From an uncultured Clostridia bacterium (lineage in GTDB: Bacteria; Bacillota; Clostridia; Christensenellales; Aristaeellaceae): a stretch of DNA of 58,950 bases. A model generated the notes under the pieces. It had not been told where the DNA came from. It worked only from the letters and a program-made list of their open reading frames with translations, and made no database searches. Location of the stretch: assembly GCA_946538615.1 (NCBI GenBank), contig CAMNGW010000002.1:1-58950 (forward strand). Reading direction: 5' to 3'. The position numbers were made by a program, and so were the translations under genes. Positions within the stretch are counted from its first letter, which is position 1. Every line of letters begins with the position of its first letter. Shown in pieces: positions 35,582 through 43,911 of the stretch.

Positions 35582-36906
35582 CAGATCAGCAGAAAGTACC
35601 CAAGCGCATTTCTCAGACCGTACTCAACGCACTCAAAGGCGGGGTTGTCCCCCGCATTGGCCTGCCCTATATCGCGGTGGGACGCAAAAATGAAATCGAT
35701 GCCCTGCTCCACGACGTGGATATCATCTCAGAAGGAGGGGCTTCTTTCCGTTTCCTTGTCGGCCGCTATGGCTCCGGCAAAAGTTTCCTCCTGCAGACGA
35801 TCCGAAATTATGTTCTGGAGCGCGGCTTTATTGTGGCCGATGCGGACCTGTCCCCGGACAGGCGCTTCCAGGGCACGCGCGGGCAGGGGCTTGCCACGTA
35901 CCGGGAACTCATCGCCAACCTTTCCACCCGGACCAAACCGGAAGGCGGGGCCCTGACGCTGATACTGGACCGGTGGGTCAGCACGGTCCAGACCAGTGCC
36001 ATGCAGGAAACCGGACTGCTGCCCGGCGACCCGGCCCTAAGCGCAGCCACGGACAAAAAAATCTTTGATGTGACATCCTCTGTCCGCGAGCTGGTACACG
36101 GTTTTGAATTCGGAAAGCTCCTCTCCGCCTATTACCGCGCCTGTCTCTCCGGGGACGATGACACCAAAAACAGGGTGCTGCGCTGGTTCCGCGGTGAATA
36201 TACCCTCAGGCATGAAGCCCGTGAGGAACTGGGCGTCAATATGATCATTACCGATGACGACTGGTACGATTACCTCAAGGTTTTTGCCGCTTTCTTCCGG
36301 CTCGCCGGCTACACAGGGATGATCATCATGTTTGACGAACTGGTCAATCTCTACAAGATCCCAAACAGCATATCCCGACAGTACAACTATGAAAAGCTGC
36401 TGACCATGTATAACGACGTCCTTCAGGGCAAGGCCCATTACCTCGGCATGATTATGGGTGCCACTCCCCAGGCCCTTGAAGATAAGCGCCGCGGGATCTA
36501 CAGCTACGAAGCGCTCCGTTCCCGCCTCGCCGAGGGACGGTTCTCCAGGCCCGGCGCACGGGACCTGCTCGCTCCTGTCATCCGTCTCGAGCCCCTGACC
36601 GCAGAGGAAATGCTGGTGCTGTGTGAGAAGCTCACCGGCATGCACGCCTCCCTGTACGGCTATGCTTCAACTGTCACAACCGATGACCTGTCAGTGTTCT
36701 TACAGACCGAGTACAGCCGCATCGGTGCTGAGCAGCTGATCACGCCCCGCGAGATCATCCGTGACTTTATCGAACTGCTGGACCTGATGTACCAGCACCC
36801 TCAGACGCAGATGGCGGACCTTCTGGAATCAGAATCTTTCACTTTTACAAAATCAGGGGCCGTTTCAGATGAAACCGCAGAGGGATATACGGAGTTCACC
36901 CTATGA
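35578..36906 (+). CDS. DUF2791 / BrxD-like P-loop ATPase
   Basis: 442 residues from a GTG that overlaps the TerB stop, with GGGAGG upstream. Walker A is VGRYGSGKSFLLQTIRNY near residue 61, Walker B GMIIMFDELVNLYK near residue 246. The blocks YIAVGRKNEIDALLHDVDIISEGGASFRFLVGRYGSGKS, ADADLSPDRRFQG and GIYSYEALRSRLAEGRF are those of the BREX-system ATP-binding family (PF10923), which includes BrxD. No other BREX gene (PglX, PglZ, BrxL, BrxC) is near, so this is not a BREX locus. It probably loads or drives the helicase encoded next; the two genes overlap by ATGA. Confidence 0.9.
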   Translation: MTDQQKVPKRISQTVLNALKGGVVPRIGLPYIAVGRKNEIDALLHDVDIISEGGASFRFLVGRYGSGKSFLLQTIRNYVLERGFIVADADLSPDRRFQGTRGQGLATYRELIANLSTRTKPEGGALTLILDRWVSTVQTSAMQETGLLPGDPALSAATDKKIFDVTSSVRELVHGFEFGKLLSAYYRACLSGDDDTKNRVLRWFRGEYTLRHEAREELGVNMIITDDDWYDYLKVFAAFFRLAGYTGMIIMFDELVNLYKIPNSISRQYNYEKLLTMYNDVLQGKAHYLGMIMGATPQALEDKRRGIYSYEALRSRLAEGRFSRPGARDLLAPVIRLEPLTAEEMLVLCEKLTGMHASLYGYASTVTTDDLSVFLQTEYSRIGAEQLITPREIIRDFIELLDLMYQHPQTQMADLLESESFTFTKSGAVSDETAEGYTEFTL

Positions 36907-39158
36907 ATGCATTTGAGCGCTATGCACCTTTTATTCAGGAATATATTTACCGTTCAGGCTGGAAAAGCCTCCGCGAGGTACAGAATGCGGCTGCCCGCGC
37001 CATTTTTGAAACGGATGAGAATGTGCTGCTCACCGCATCGACTGCCTCAGGGAAAACAGAAGCCGCTTTCTTTCCCGTGCTCACGCTCCTGGACGAAAAC
37101 CCTTCCCGGAGCATAGGCGTGCTCTATATAGCGCCCCTTAAAGCACTCATCAATGACCAGTTCGGCCGGCTGAACGAACTGTGCGAAGAAGCGGACATCC
37201 CAGTAAGCCGCTGGCACGGGGACGTGGCCCAGTCCAAAAAGCAGAAGCTCCTCAGGCACCCCCGGGGGATCCTTCAGATCACCCCTGAATCCCTTGAGTC
37301 CCTGCTCATCAACAAAGCCGGTGAGGTCCCCTCGCTTTTCTGTGACCTCCGCTTCGTGGTGATCGATGAACTTCATGCCCTTTTAAGGGGGGACCGGGGC
37401 CTGCAGACTTTCTGCCTGATCGAACGCCTGTGCCGAACGGCAAAGTGCAGCCCACGCAGGATCGGCCTGAGTGCCACGCTGGGGAACCCGCAGGAGGCTG
37501 GGCAGTTCCTGGGCGCAGGCAGCGGCAAAGGGACCGTCATCCCCGCCTGCTCCAGCGGCAGAGAAGTCTGGCACCTGAGCATGGAGCATTTCTACAATAC
37601 GCCTCCCCAGGCTGATGAAGGTATGGCACGCCCTGCCGGTACGCCCCTTATGGAACCCCCTTCGGACCATGCCCCCGAAGGGGCCGATCCCGGCACAGCA
37701 TATGTTTTCGAGCACTCCCGGGGCAGGAAATGCCTTGTGTTCACCAACTCACGGGAAGAGTGTGAATCCGTCTGCCAGAACCTCCGGCAGTACTGCGAGG
37801 CGAACCATGAGCCGGAGCGTTTCCTCATCCATCACGGCAATCTTTCCGCTTCCTATCGGGAAAGCGCAGAAAATGATATGCGCGACGAGGACTCCATGCT
37901 CTCAGTCTGTGCAACAGCGACCCTTGAGCTTGGCATTGATATCGGCCGTCTCGAGCGTGCTTTTCACTTTGATGCCCCGTTCACGGTCTCCGGTTTTCTG
38001 CAGCGCCTGGGCCGTACGGGCCGCAGGGGCAGCGCCCCGCAGATGTGGTTCGTCATGCGTGAGGACCATCAGGACGCGCGTTCCCCCCTGCCCGAGCGCA
38101 TCCCCTGGAACCTTCTGCAGGGCATTGCCCTTGTCCAGCTCTATGCAGAAGAACGTTTTGTGGAGCCGCCAAAGACCGACCGCCTCCCCTACAGCCTTCT
38201 GTACCACCAGACCATGAGCACACTCACCTCCCAGGGCGAGATGACACCGGGTGAACTGGCTTCACGGGTCCTGACCCTGAACTGTTTCCACCGTATATCC
38301 CAGGAGGATTACCGCACGCTGCTGCGTCATCTGCTGGAGACCGGACATATCTCCCTCACAGAAAACGGAGGGCTGATCCCCGGTCCTGCCGGGGAAAGGA
38401 TCGTCAGCCAGTACAAATTCTATGCTGTTTTTCAGGAAAACGTTGAATATACTGTCCACTCCGGTTCCGAGCAGCTCGGCACCATTGTCAAGCCGCCGCC
38501 CGTGGGCGATAAGATCGCCATTGCGGGCCGTGTATGGGTCGTGGATGAGGTGGACCATAAGCGCCGGGAGGTCAGCTGCACCCTTGTCAAAGGCAATGTC
38601 CCTGCTTTCTTTGGCCTGGTCGCCGGGGATATCTGCACCCGGATCCTTGAAAGAATGTATGGTGTGCTCACAGAGGATGTCCAGTACCCTTATCTCCTGC
38701 CGCATGCCGTCTGCCGTCTTAAACAGGCCAGGGAAACTTTCCGCAGTGCCGGCATGTCGCGTCCCCTTGTCCCACTCGGCGGCAGCTCCTGGGCCCTCTT
38801 TCCCTGGCTTGGGACCTATGCCTTTCTTGCCCTGGAGCGTTTCCTGAAGATCCGGTGCGGGAAGCGGCTGGGCCTGAAAGGGATGAGTTCCGCCAGACCT
38901 TATGTACTGCAGTTCACCATGCAGGCAGACGAAGCTGATTTCTATGAGATCGTCTGCGAGGAAGCGGACCGGCCCTTTGACCCGCTCTGCCTTGTGTACC
39001 CCAATGAAGTCCCTGTGTTTGAAAAGTATGACGAGTTTGTCCCTGCAGAACTCATCCGCAAGGGATTTGCCCTCGGCATACTGGATGTGGACGGCATGAA
39101 ACAGCGCGTGCTGTCCTGGAGCAGCTCTGGAGGTAAGAAGAATGGATCATCAGCCTGA
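36903..39158 (+). CDS. Lhr-like superfamily II DEAD/DEAH helicase
   Basis: 751 residues. Motifs in order: I TASTASGKTEAAFFP (near 45), Ia APLKALINDQ, II VVIDELHALLRGDRG (near 152), III GLSATLGNP (near 188), IV CLVFTNSREECE, V ATLELGIDIGRLE (near 342), VI FLQRLGRTGRRG (near 366). A winged-helix region and a beta-rich C-terminal domain (VGDKIAIAGRVWVVDEVDHKRREVSCTLVKG) follow, as in Lhr and the BREX/phage-defence helicase BrxHI. Probably a 3'-5' DNA or DNA:RNA translocase. Its ATG overlaps the ATPase stop and its own 3' end overlaps the HxlR gene by 17 bases. Confidence 0.93.
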   Translation: MNAFERYAPFIQEYIYRSGWKSLREVQNAAARAIFETDENVLLTASTASGKTEAAFFPVLTLLDENPSRSIGVLYIAPLKALINDQFGRLNELCEEADIPVSRWHGDVAQSKKQKLLRHPRGILQITPESLESLLINKAGEVPSLFCDLRFVVIDELHALLRGDRGLQTFCLIERLCRTAKCSPRRIGLSATLGNPQEAGQFLGAGSGKGTVIPACSSGREVWHLSMEHFYNTPPQADEGMARPAGTPLMEPPSDHAPEGADPGTAYVFEHSRGRKCLVFTNSREECESVCQNLRQYCEANHEPERFLIHHGNLSASYRESAENDMRDEDSMLSVCATATLELGIDIGRLERAFHFDAPFTVSGFLQRLGRTGRRGSAPQMWFVMREDHQDARSPLPERIPWNLLQGIALVQLYAEERFVEPPKTDRLPYSLLYHQTMSTLTSQGEMTPGELASRVLTLNCFHRISQEDYRTLLRHLLETGHISLTENGGLIPGPAGERIVSQYKFYAVFQENVEYTVHSGSEQLGTIVKPPPVGDKIAIAGRVWVVDEVDHKRREVSCTLVKGNVPAFFGLVAGDICTRILERMYGVLTEDVQYPYLLPHAVCRLKQARETFRSAGMSRPLVPLGGSSWALFPWLGTYAFLALERFLKIRCGKRLGLKGMSSARPYVLQFTMQADEADFYEIVCEEADRPFDPLCLVYPNEVPVFEKYDEFVPAELIRKGFALGILDVDGMKQRVLSWSSSGGKKNGSSA

Positions 39159-39534
39159 AACATATATGACATATGAAGAGTACCTGGCCAATATCCGCAG
39201 CGGCATAGTGACAAAAGACGGACACTGCCCTGTCACGCCGCTCCTCACCATGCTCCAGGGGCGATGGAAATCGCAGCTGATGTATGAGATGTGCATCAAT
39301 GATACGGTCCGCTTCGGCCAGCTCAAAAAGGACCTGCCGGGCATTACCAACACCATGCTGACCAAAGCCCTTCGGGAGCTGGAAGAGGACGGCCTCATCA
39401 GCCGGGAGCAGTTCAATGAGATCCCGCCGCATGTCGAATATTCGCTCACTGATATGGGCCGTGACCTGCTGCCTGTTTTCTATGCTGTCATGAACTGGGG
39501 CTTCAGGCACGAAAAAGAACTGTACGGCAAATGA
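39142..39534 (+). CDS. HxlR-family regulator within the helicase operon
   Basis: 130 residues. HxlR pattern: CPVTPLLTMLQGRWKSQLMYEMCINDTVRFGQLKKDLPGITNTMLTKALRELEEDGLISREQFNEIPPHVEYSLTDMGRDLLPVFYAVMNWG. The Cys in GHCPVTP near residue 29 is at the place of the redox-sensing Cys of some HxlR proteins. The gene starts inside the helicase gene with GGAGGTAAG before the ATG, so it is produced together with the module. It may repress the operon through the dyad at 33615-33646 (inference). Confidence 0.9.
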   Translation: MDHQPETYMTYEEYLANIRSGIVTKDGHCPVTPLLTMLQGRWKSQLMYEMCINDTVRFGQLKKDLPGITNTMLTKALRELEEDGLISREQFNEIPPHVEYSLTDMGRDLLPVFYAVMNWGFRHEKELYGK

Positions 39535-39558
39535 CCGGAAGAAGATAAGGAGTCCGCC

Positions 39559-40485
39559 TTGCATGATATCTGGAACCCCTGGCACGGCTGCAGGAAATGC
39601 AGCGAGGGGTGTGAAAATTGTTATATGTACTTTCTTGACGGTCTGCGCGGCAGGAACGGCTCCGAGATTTACAGGACAGGGGCCGGTTTCCGCTATCCCC
39701 TGTCAAAGGAGCGCAGCGGCGCTTATAAAGTCAAAAGCGGAGAAACCCTGCGGGTGTGCATGACCTCGGATTTCTTCCTGGAGGATGCGGATCCCTGGCG
39801 CGCAGAAGCCTGGGACATTATGTACCAGCGGCCCGATGTGAAGTTTTTCCTTCTCACCAAGCGTCCCGGGCGTGTCGCCGAATGTCTCCCGCCCGACTGG
39901 GGCGATGGCTGGGAAAACATCTCACTCAATGTGACATGCGAGAACCAGACCCGGGCAGACGAACGCGTTCCGGTTCTGCTGGACCTTCCCTTTCGCCATA
40001 AAGGCGTTATGTGTGCCCCCTTGATTGGCCCGGTCAGCCTTGCGGACTATCTACGGTCAGGACAGATTGAACAGGTGCTCTGCGATGGGGAAAACTATGG
40101 CGGCGCCCGCCCCTGTCATTTTGACTGGGTAAAACATCTTCGCGATGAATGCTTTGCTCAGCAGGTCACCTTTGTCTTCTGCAGCACCGGAAGGCGCTTT
40201 GTCAAGGACGGCAGGCTGTACTGCATTGAAGACGGGGCGGTCCAGAGCCAGCAGGCGGCCCTGTCCGGCATGAGCTTTCAGGGCAAACCCGCCGTTTACC
40301 ATCTCCACGATACCTGGGGCAATCCACTTGCGGACAATGAGCTGTACCATCCCAGCTACATAGCGCGCTGCCAGAAGTGCGGCATGAAACTGATCTGCAA
40401 TGGCTGTTCGGATTGCGGCCGGTGCACAGCCTCCGGAAAGAAACATGTGCCAGCGTACCTGGCCGATGAACATGATAAATCATAA
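39559..40485 (+). CDS. DUF5131 (phage Gp37/Gp68) family protein
   Basis: 308 residues from a TTG with AAGGAG 6 bases upstream; no in-frame ATG fits, and the conserved start IWNPWHGCRKCSEGCENCYM begins at residue 4. This W-N-P-x-x-G-C with a following Cys cluster is the family signature and resembles a metal or Fe-S site. SDFFLEDADPWRAEAWDIMYQRPDVKFFLLTKRPGR, the VTCENQ block and GENYGGARPC are further family features. An additional C-terminal Cys-rich ribbon CQKCGMKLICNGCSDCGRC is present. Function unknown; homologues occur in phages and mobile regions. It follows HxlR by 24 bases and is probably the fifth gene of the operon. Confidence 0.88.
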   Translation: MHDIWNPWHGCRKCSEGCENCYMYFLDGLRGRNGSEIYRTGAGFRYPLSKERSGAYKVKSGETLRVCMTSDFFLEDADPWRAEAWDIMYQRPDVKFFLLTKRPGRVAECLPPDWGDGWENISLNVTCENQTRADERVPVLLDLPFRHKGVMCAPLIGPVSLADYLRSGQIEQVLCDGENYGGARPCHFDWVKHLRDECFAQQVTFVFCSTGRRFVKDGRLYCIEDGAVQSQQAALSGMSFQGKPAVYHLHDTWGNPLADNELYHPSYIARCQKCGMKLICNGCSDCGRCTASGKKHVPAYLADEHDKS

Positions 40486-40578
40486 AAACGCCTGACGGGA
40501 CGAATTAAAATGCTCAGGCAACCTTCAGCTCATTTACCCAGGCACCTGAAACCGTGTGTTTTTAAAGGAGATTATATT

Positions 40579-40761
40579 ATGAATGAAAAAGAACTGATCC
40601 TTGATGCCATGAAAAAAGCCGGTGAGCCCCTCAATGCAGGAAAAGTGGCCGAACTGACCGGACTTGACCGCAAGGTTGTGGACAAGGCATTTGCCGAGCT
40701 GAAAAAGGACGGCAGCATTGTCTCTCCCGTGCGCTGCAAATGGGAACCCGCAAACAAGTAA
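40579..40761 (+). CDS. small winged-helix-like protein, 60 residues
   Basis: From the ATG at 40579 with AAAGGAG upstream; the ORF-track start adds 23 unsupported codons. MNEKELILDAMKKAGEPLNAGKVAELTGLDRKVVDKAFAELKKDGSIVSPVRCKWEPANK reads as one helix-turn-helix with a short wing. Similar stand-alone mini-HTH proteins occur in many anaerobes. A DNA-binding role is plausible but not shown. It is bounded downstream by a stem-loop. Confidence 0.75.
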   Translation: MNEKELILDAMKKAGEPLNAGKVAELTGLDRKVVDKAFAELKKDGSIVSPVRCKWEPANK

Positions 40762-40766
40762 ATAAC

Positions 40767-40794
40767 TGGCCGGCATCTTCCTGGATGCCGGCCA
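40767..40794 (+). terminator. stem-loop after the mini-HTH gene
   Basis: TGGCCGGCATC and GATGCCGGCCA form a perfect 11-bp stem around TTCCTG. No T tract follows, so it may be a weak terminator or an RNA-stability element. Confidence 0.55.
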
Positions 40795-40818
40795 TCAATC
40801 ATCTGAAAGGAAAATAAA

Positions 40819-41181
40819 ATGATACAGGTTGCATATGCTTCAAAAACAGGTCATGTGGAGAAGGTGGTTCAGACCCTCGGCCTGACAAATGCGCTGAAGA
40901 TCGTGGACGGCACGGAGCAGCTTGATGGAGATTACGTGATTTTTACCTATACCACAGGCAATGGGAAGACCCCCAAACAGGTCGAAACGTTCCTGGCTTC
41001 CCATCCGGGCGTTAAAGCCGTGGTGGGCAGCGGCAGCAGAGCCAAAAGCCATATCGAGACCTTTAATTTCGCCGCTGAAAACATCAGCAAAGCTTACAAT
41101 GTCCCGGTCATCGCCAGACTGGATGGCACCGGTACCTCGGAAGATATGACAAACATCCTCAATGCACTTGAAAAAATGTGA
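40819..41181 (+). CDS. nrdI: NrdI-like flavodoxin-fold protein
   Basis: 120 residues. Phosphate loop YASKTGHVEKVV replaces the T-G of flavodoxins, and FTYTTGNGKTPKQVETFLASH plus VVGSGSRAKSHIETFNFAAENISKAYNVPVIARLDGTGTSEDMTNI are characteristic of NrdI, the FMN protein that assembles the dimanganese cofactor of class Ib ribonucleotide reductase. No nrdE/nrdF is in the window, so it may serve a reductase encoded elsewhere or another flavin role. It lies 12 bases upstream of the OhrR gene. GAAAGGA precedes the ATG. Confidence 0.8.
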   Translation: MIQVAYASKTGHVEKVVQTLGLTNALKIVDGTEQLDGDYVIFTYTTGNGKTPKQVETFLASHPGVKAVVGSGSRAKSHIETFNFAAENISKAYNVPVIARLDGTGTSEDMTNILNALEKM

Positions 41182-41193
41182 GCGGAGGTAGTC

Positions 41194-41664
41194 ATGGAAG
41201 ACACACAGACTGCCCGAAATTATGACAGCCTTTATCTGGAGAACCAGCTTTGCTTTCCGCTCTATGCCTGCGCAAAGGAAGTTGTACTGCTGTACAGAAA
41301 GCCGCTTGAACCTCTGAGCCTTACCTATACACAGTATGTGGTCATGATGGTTCTCTGGGAATATGGTGGAATGACCGAAAGTGAACTGGGACAGAAAGTG
41401 CACCTTGACTCCGGGACACTTGCCCCTCTTCTGAAAAGGCTCGACAGACAGGGATATGTCCGCAGGTCCCGGCCACTTGATGACGAACGTGCGCTTTTTG
41501 TGTCCCTGACAGAAGAAGGAGAGAATCTGAAAAAGACTGCTCTGTCCGTACCCTGTGCCATGACAGACTGTCTCCGTCTCCAGCCCCATGAGCTTATCCA
41601 GCTGAAAGGACTTCTGGATAAAGCTTTAAGGAACATGGCACAGGCACCTGGCCCCATCCTTTGA
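41194..41664 (+). CDS. ohrR: MarR-family organic peroxide sensor
   Basis: 156 residues. The OhrR pattern is strong: ENQLCFPLYACAKEVVLLYRKPLEPLSLTYTQYVVMMVLWE, with the redox-active Cys in LCFPLYA near residue 24, and LDSGTLAPLLKRLDRQGYVRRSRPLDDERALFVSLTEEG. OhrR releases DNA when this Cys is oxidised by organic peroxides. No ohr gene lies beside it; instead the MBL-rubredoxin gene follows 143 bases later. GGAGG precedes the ATG. Confidence 0.88.
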   Translation: MEDTQTARNYDSLYLENQLCFPLYACAKEVVLLYRKPLEPLSLTYTQYVVMMVLWEYGGMTESELGQKVHLDSGTLAPLLKRLDRQGYVRRSRPLDDERALFVSLTEEGENLKKTALSVPCAMTDCLRLQPHELIQLKGLLDKALRNMAQAPGPIL

Positions 41665-41722
41665 AAAAGAATCCGTACGCTGAGGCCCACACAACGGGGT
41701 CCGGATAAAATTTTCAGAGGGT

Positions 41723-41779
41723 ATTGACCCGGCAGCTATCGCTGTTGCACAATGGAACCAGCATCACACGCGATGTGAT
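41723..41779 (+). promoter_or_regulatory. possible promoter and dyad before the MBL-rubredoxin gene
   Basis: TTGACC, 18 bases, CACAAT (41723-41752), then an inverted repeat ATCACA-N5-TGTGAT at 41763-41779, just before the ribosome site. The promoter match is moderate. The dyad is not an OhrR-type box, so its partner is unknown. Confidence 0.4.
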
Positions 41780-41807
41780 CAGCATCTGATTGCCGGGAGG
41801 CAAAACA

Positions 41808-42749
41808 ATGGTTATCAAAGCAGTACGTTTCCGGAAAGACGGTTTTTATGGACAGCCCATGGTATTCGGCGGTGAGGAAGGCCCTGACAAATTCGACCCT
41901 TCCATCCGTTACCGCGGCGCCATGACCAACTACCTGATTGACACCGGGGATGAAGTGATCCTGGTGGATACCGGTTTTCCTGCCGGAACGCCGGAAGAAG
42001 TGCCTGATGAAAAAAGCATAGGTTTTACCGGCAAGGATATCTGCAGCTATATGGAAGCTTTTGCCGCCCTTGACTATAAGCCTGAACAGGTGACAAAAAT
42101 TCTTCTTACCCATAAGCATTCGGATCATTCCGGCGAGCTCCGTTCCTTCCCCAATGCCAAAATTTATGTCAATGAAGATGAGCTTGACGCTGCTGAACTG
42201 CAGGGGATTCCCGGAATCGTTCCTGTTCAGTTTACAGACGGGGCTTACTACAATTTCCCCGCCTGCCAGAAGATCCGCGACGGGATCTATTTCATCAAGG
42301 CCAAAGGGCACACCCATGGCAACAGCATTGTCATTTGCGAACTTGATGGCCTTTTCTACATGATCCATGGCGATATCACTTACACGGATGAGGCCCTTTA
42401 CGCCAACAAACTCTCCACGGTCTTTGAGGACCTTCCTGCCGCAAGGGAAACACTGGACCGGGTCCGTGAATTTATCCGCAACCATCCAACAGTTTATGTT
42501 TCCACACACTGCGCACGCGGACCTGAGAACCTTGAAGCAAAGGCTGTCATTGATCTGGACAATCCGCCTGCACCGGACACCGTGGAAGTCGATTTTTCCG
42601 GAAGCACCGGTACCGGAAAATATGTCTGTTCCATCTGCGGCTATGTCTATGACCCTGAAGAGCACGACGGCGTCGCCTTTGAGGACCTCCCTGATGACTG
42701 GAGATGCCCCCGTTGCAGGCAGCCGAAAGAAAAGTTCAACAAAGCGTAA
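41808..42749 (+). CDS. MBL-fold hydrolase fused to a C-terminal rubredoxin domain
   Basis: 313 residues from the ATG at 41808 with GGGAGG upstream. The MBL domain (1-265) has [10 protein letters not shown] (HxHxDH), a [24 protein letters not shown] block with metal His and Asp, and a terminal STHCARG. The last 40 residues are a complete rubredoxin: [32 protein letters not shown] with two CxxC pairs binding one iron. The MBL part resembles lactonase-like members rather than the diiron flavoprotein A proteins, which have a different domain order and a flavodoxin domain. The fusion suggests a redox reaction or a reductase partner. It is followed by the radical SAM gene 11 bases later. Confidence 0.93.
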   Translation: MVIKAVRFRKDGFYGQPMVFGGEEGPDKFDPSIRYRGAMTNYLIDTGDEVILVDTGFPAGTPEEVPDEKSIGFTGKDICSYMEAFAALDYKPEQVTKILLTHKHSDHSGELRSFPNAKIYVNEDELDAAELQGIPGIVPVQFTDGAYYNFPACQKIRDGIYFIKAKGHTHGNSIVICELDGLFYMIHGDITYTDEALYANKLSTVFEDLPAARETLDRVREFIRNHPTVYVSTHCARGPENLEAKAVIDLDNPPAPDTVEVDFSGSTGTGKYVCSICGYVYDPEEHDGVAFEDLPDDWRCPRCRQPKEKFNKA

Positions 42750-42760
42750 GGAGACTGTTC

Positions 42761-43894
42761 ATGACAGCACAAGTGCCGGATGCGCAGAGTTTTGATATTC
42801 AGGCTTATATGACCCATGGCGTGGAACGCGTCGTTTCCGACGTGCTCCGTGCCACATTCAGGAACCCAAAGGAAAGCGCATATATGCTCCAGTTCGCTGC
42901 CGCCACCCGCACAGCGTCCAAAAAACGCAAAGAGGCTGAGCAGAAAGGTGATCATATTCCGCCTTTTCTGATCGCCAGCATCACCAGCCAATGCAACCTC
43001 CACTGTGCAGGGTGCTATTCCCGCTGCAACCATGCCACTGTGGACGCTGCCCCGGTCAGTCAGCTGACAGACCAGGAATGGCAGAACATCTTTGAAGAGG
43101 CCGATGAGCTGGGGATCAGCTTCATTCTGCTGGCTGGCGGTGAACCCATGCTCCGCCGGGACATCATTGAGGCAGCGGGTAAGCACCCGCATATCCTTTT
43201 TCCCGTCTTTACCAATGGCACCTTCATGGATGAGGCTTATTTTGCCCTTTTTGACAGGTGCCGCAACCTGGTGCCCGTGATGAGTATAGAGGGAGAAAAG
43301 GAAATCACGGATGCGCGCAGAGGGAAAGGCGTCTATGACCGTCTGATATCCAACATGGATGAGTTCCACCGCTGTGGCCTCATTTTTGGCGCATCTGTCA
43401 CAGTGACCACTGAAAATATCCGCGAAGTCTCCTCCCACAGCTTTCTGCAAAAGCTTTCGGACCGCGGCTGCAAAGCTGTTATCTTTGTGGAGTTCGTACC
43501 GGTTACAGAAGAAAGTAAGCACCTGGCCCCCGGGGACGATGACCGCGGGTACCTCCGCGGAGAAATTGATCGTCTCCGCCAGGAACATCCGGAGATGGTA
43601 TACATTTCCTTCCCCGGTGATGAAAAAAGCTCCGGCGGCTGTGTCGCGGCAGGCCGGGGATTCTTCCATATCAATTCACATGGCGGTGCTGAGCCGTGTC
43701 CCTTCTCACCCTATTCGGATGTCAATGTCCGGGACACTTCCCTCCGGGAAGCTCTGAAGTCTCCCCTGTTCCTGGCCCTCCAGGCAGGTGATATCCTCAA
43801 AGAGGACCATCCGGGCGGCTGTGTACTGCACGAAAAGCGTGAGCAGGTGGAACAGATCCTGTTTTCTGGACAGAACGACAGCCCCGCCCATTGA
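42761..43894 (+). CDS. radical SAM protein
   Basis: 377 residues from the ATG at 42761 behind AAGGAG; the ORF-track start overlaps rubredoxin. The Fe-S motif CxxxCxxC is CNLHCAGC near residue 80, followed by AGGEPMLRRDIIEAAGKHPHILFPVFTNGTFMD and SIEGEKEITDARRGKGVYDRLISNM. The C-terminal Cys cluster (GGCVAAGRGFFHINSHGGAEPCPFSPY ... HPGGCVL) resembles a SPASM-like or auxiliary-cluster region. No substrate is evident. It is translated directly after the MBL-rubredoxin and before a 52-residue Cys-rich membrane peptide. Confidence 0.9.
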   Translation: MTAQVPDAQSFDIQAYMTHGVERVVSDVLRATFRNPKESAYMLQFAAATRTASKKRKEAEQKGDHIPPFLIASITSQCNLHCAGCYSRCNHATVDAAPVSQLTDQEWQNIFEEADELGISFILLAGGEPMLRRDIIEAAGKHPHILFPVFTNGTFMDEAYFALFDRCRNLVPVMSIEGEKEITDARRGKGVYDRLISNMDEFHRCGLIFGASVTVTTENIREVSSHSFLQKLSDRGCKAVIFVEFVPVTEESKHLAPGDDDRGYLRGEIDRLRQEHPEMVYISFPGDEKSSGGCVAAGRGFFHINSHGGAEPCPFSPYSDVNVRDTSLREALKSPLFLALQAGDILKEDHPGGCVLHEKREQVEQILFSGQNDSPAH

Positions 43895-43911
43895 AAAAGG
43901 AGATATGTGTT

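Noticed and set aside
33746-39158. Complete BREX or DISARM locus
   Set aside because: Only a BrxD-like ATPase and an Lhr-like helicase are shared; PglX, PglZ, BrxA/B/C/L, methylases and DrmA/B/C are absent.
41763-41779. CRP site at ATCACA-N5-TGTGAT
   Set aside because: The orientation and spacing are opposite to the TGTGA-N6-TCACA consensus, and the CRP regulon differs in Clostridia.
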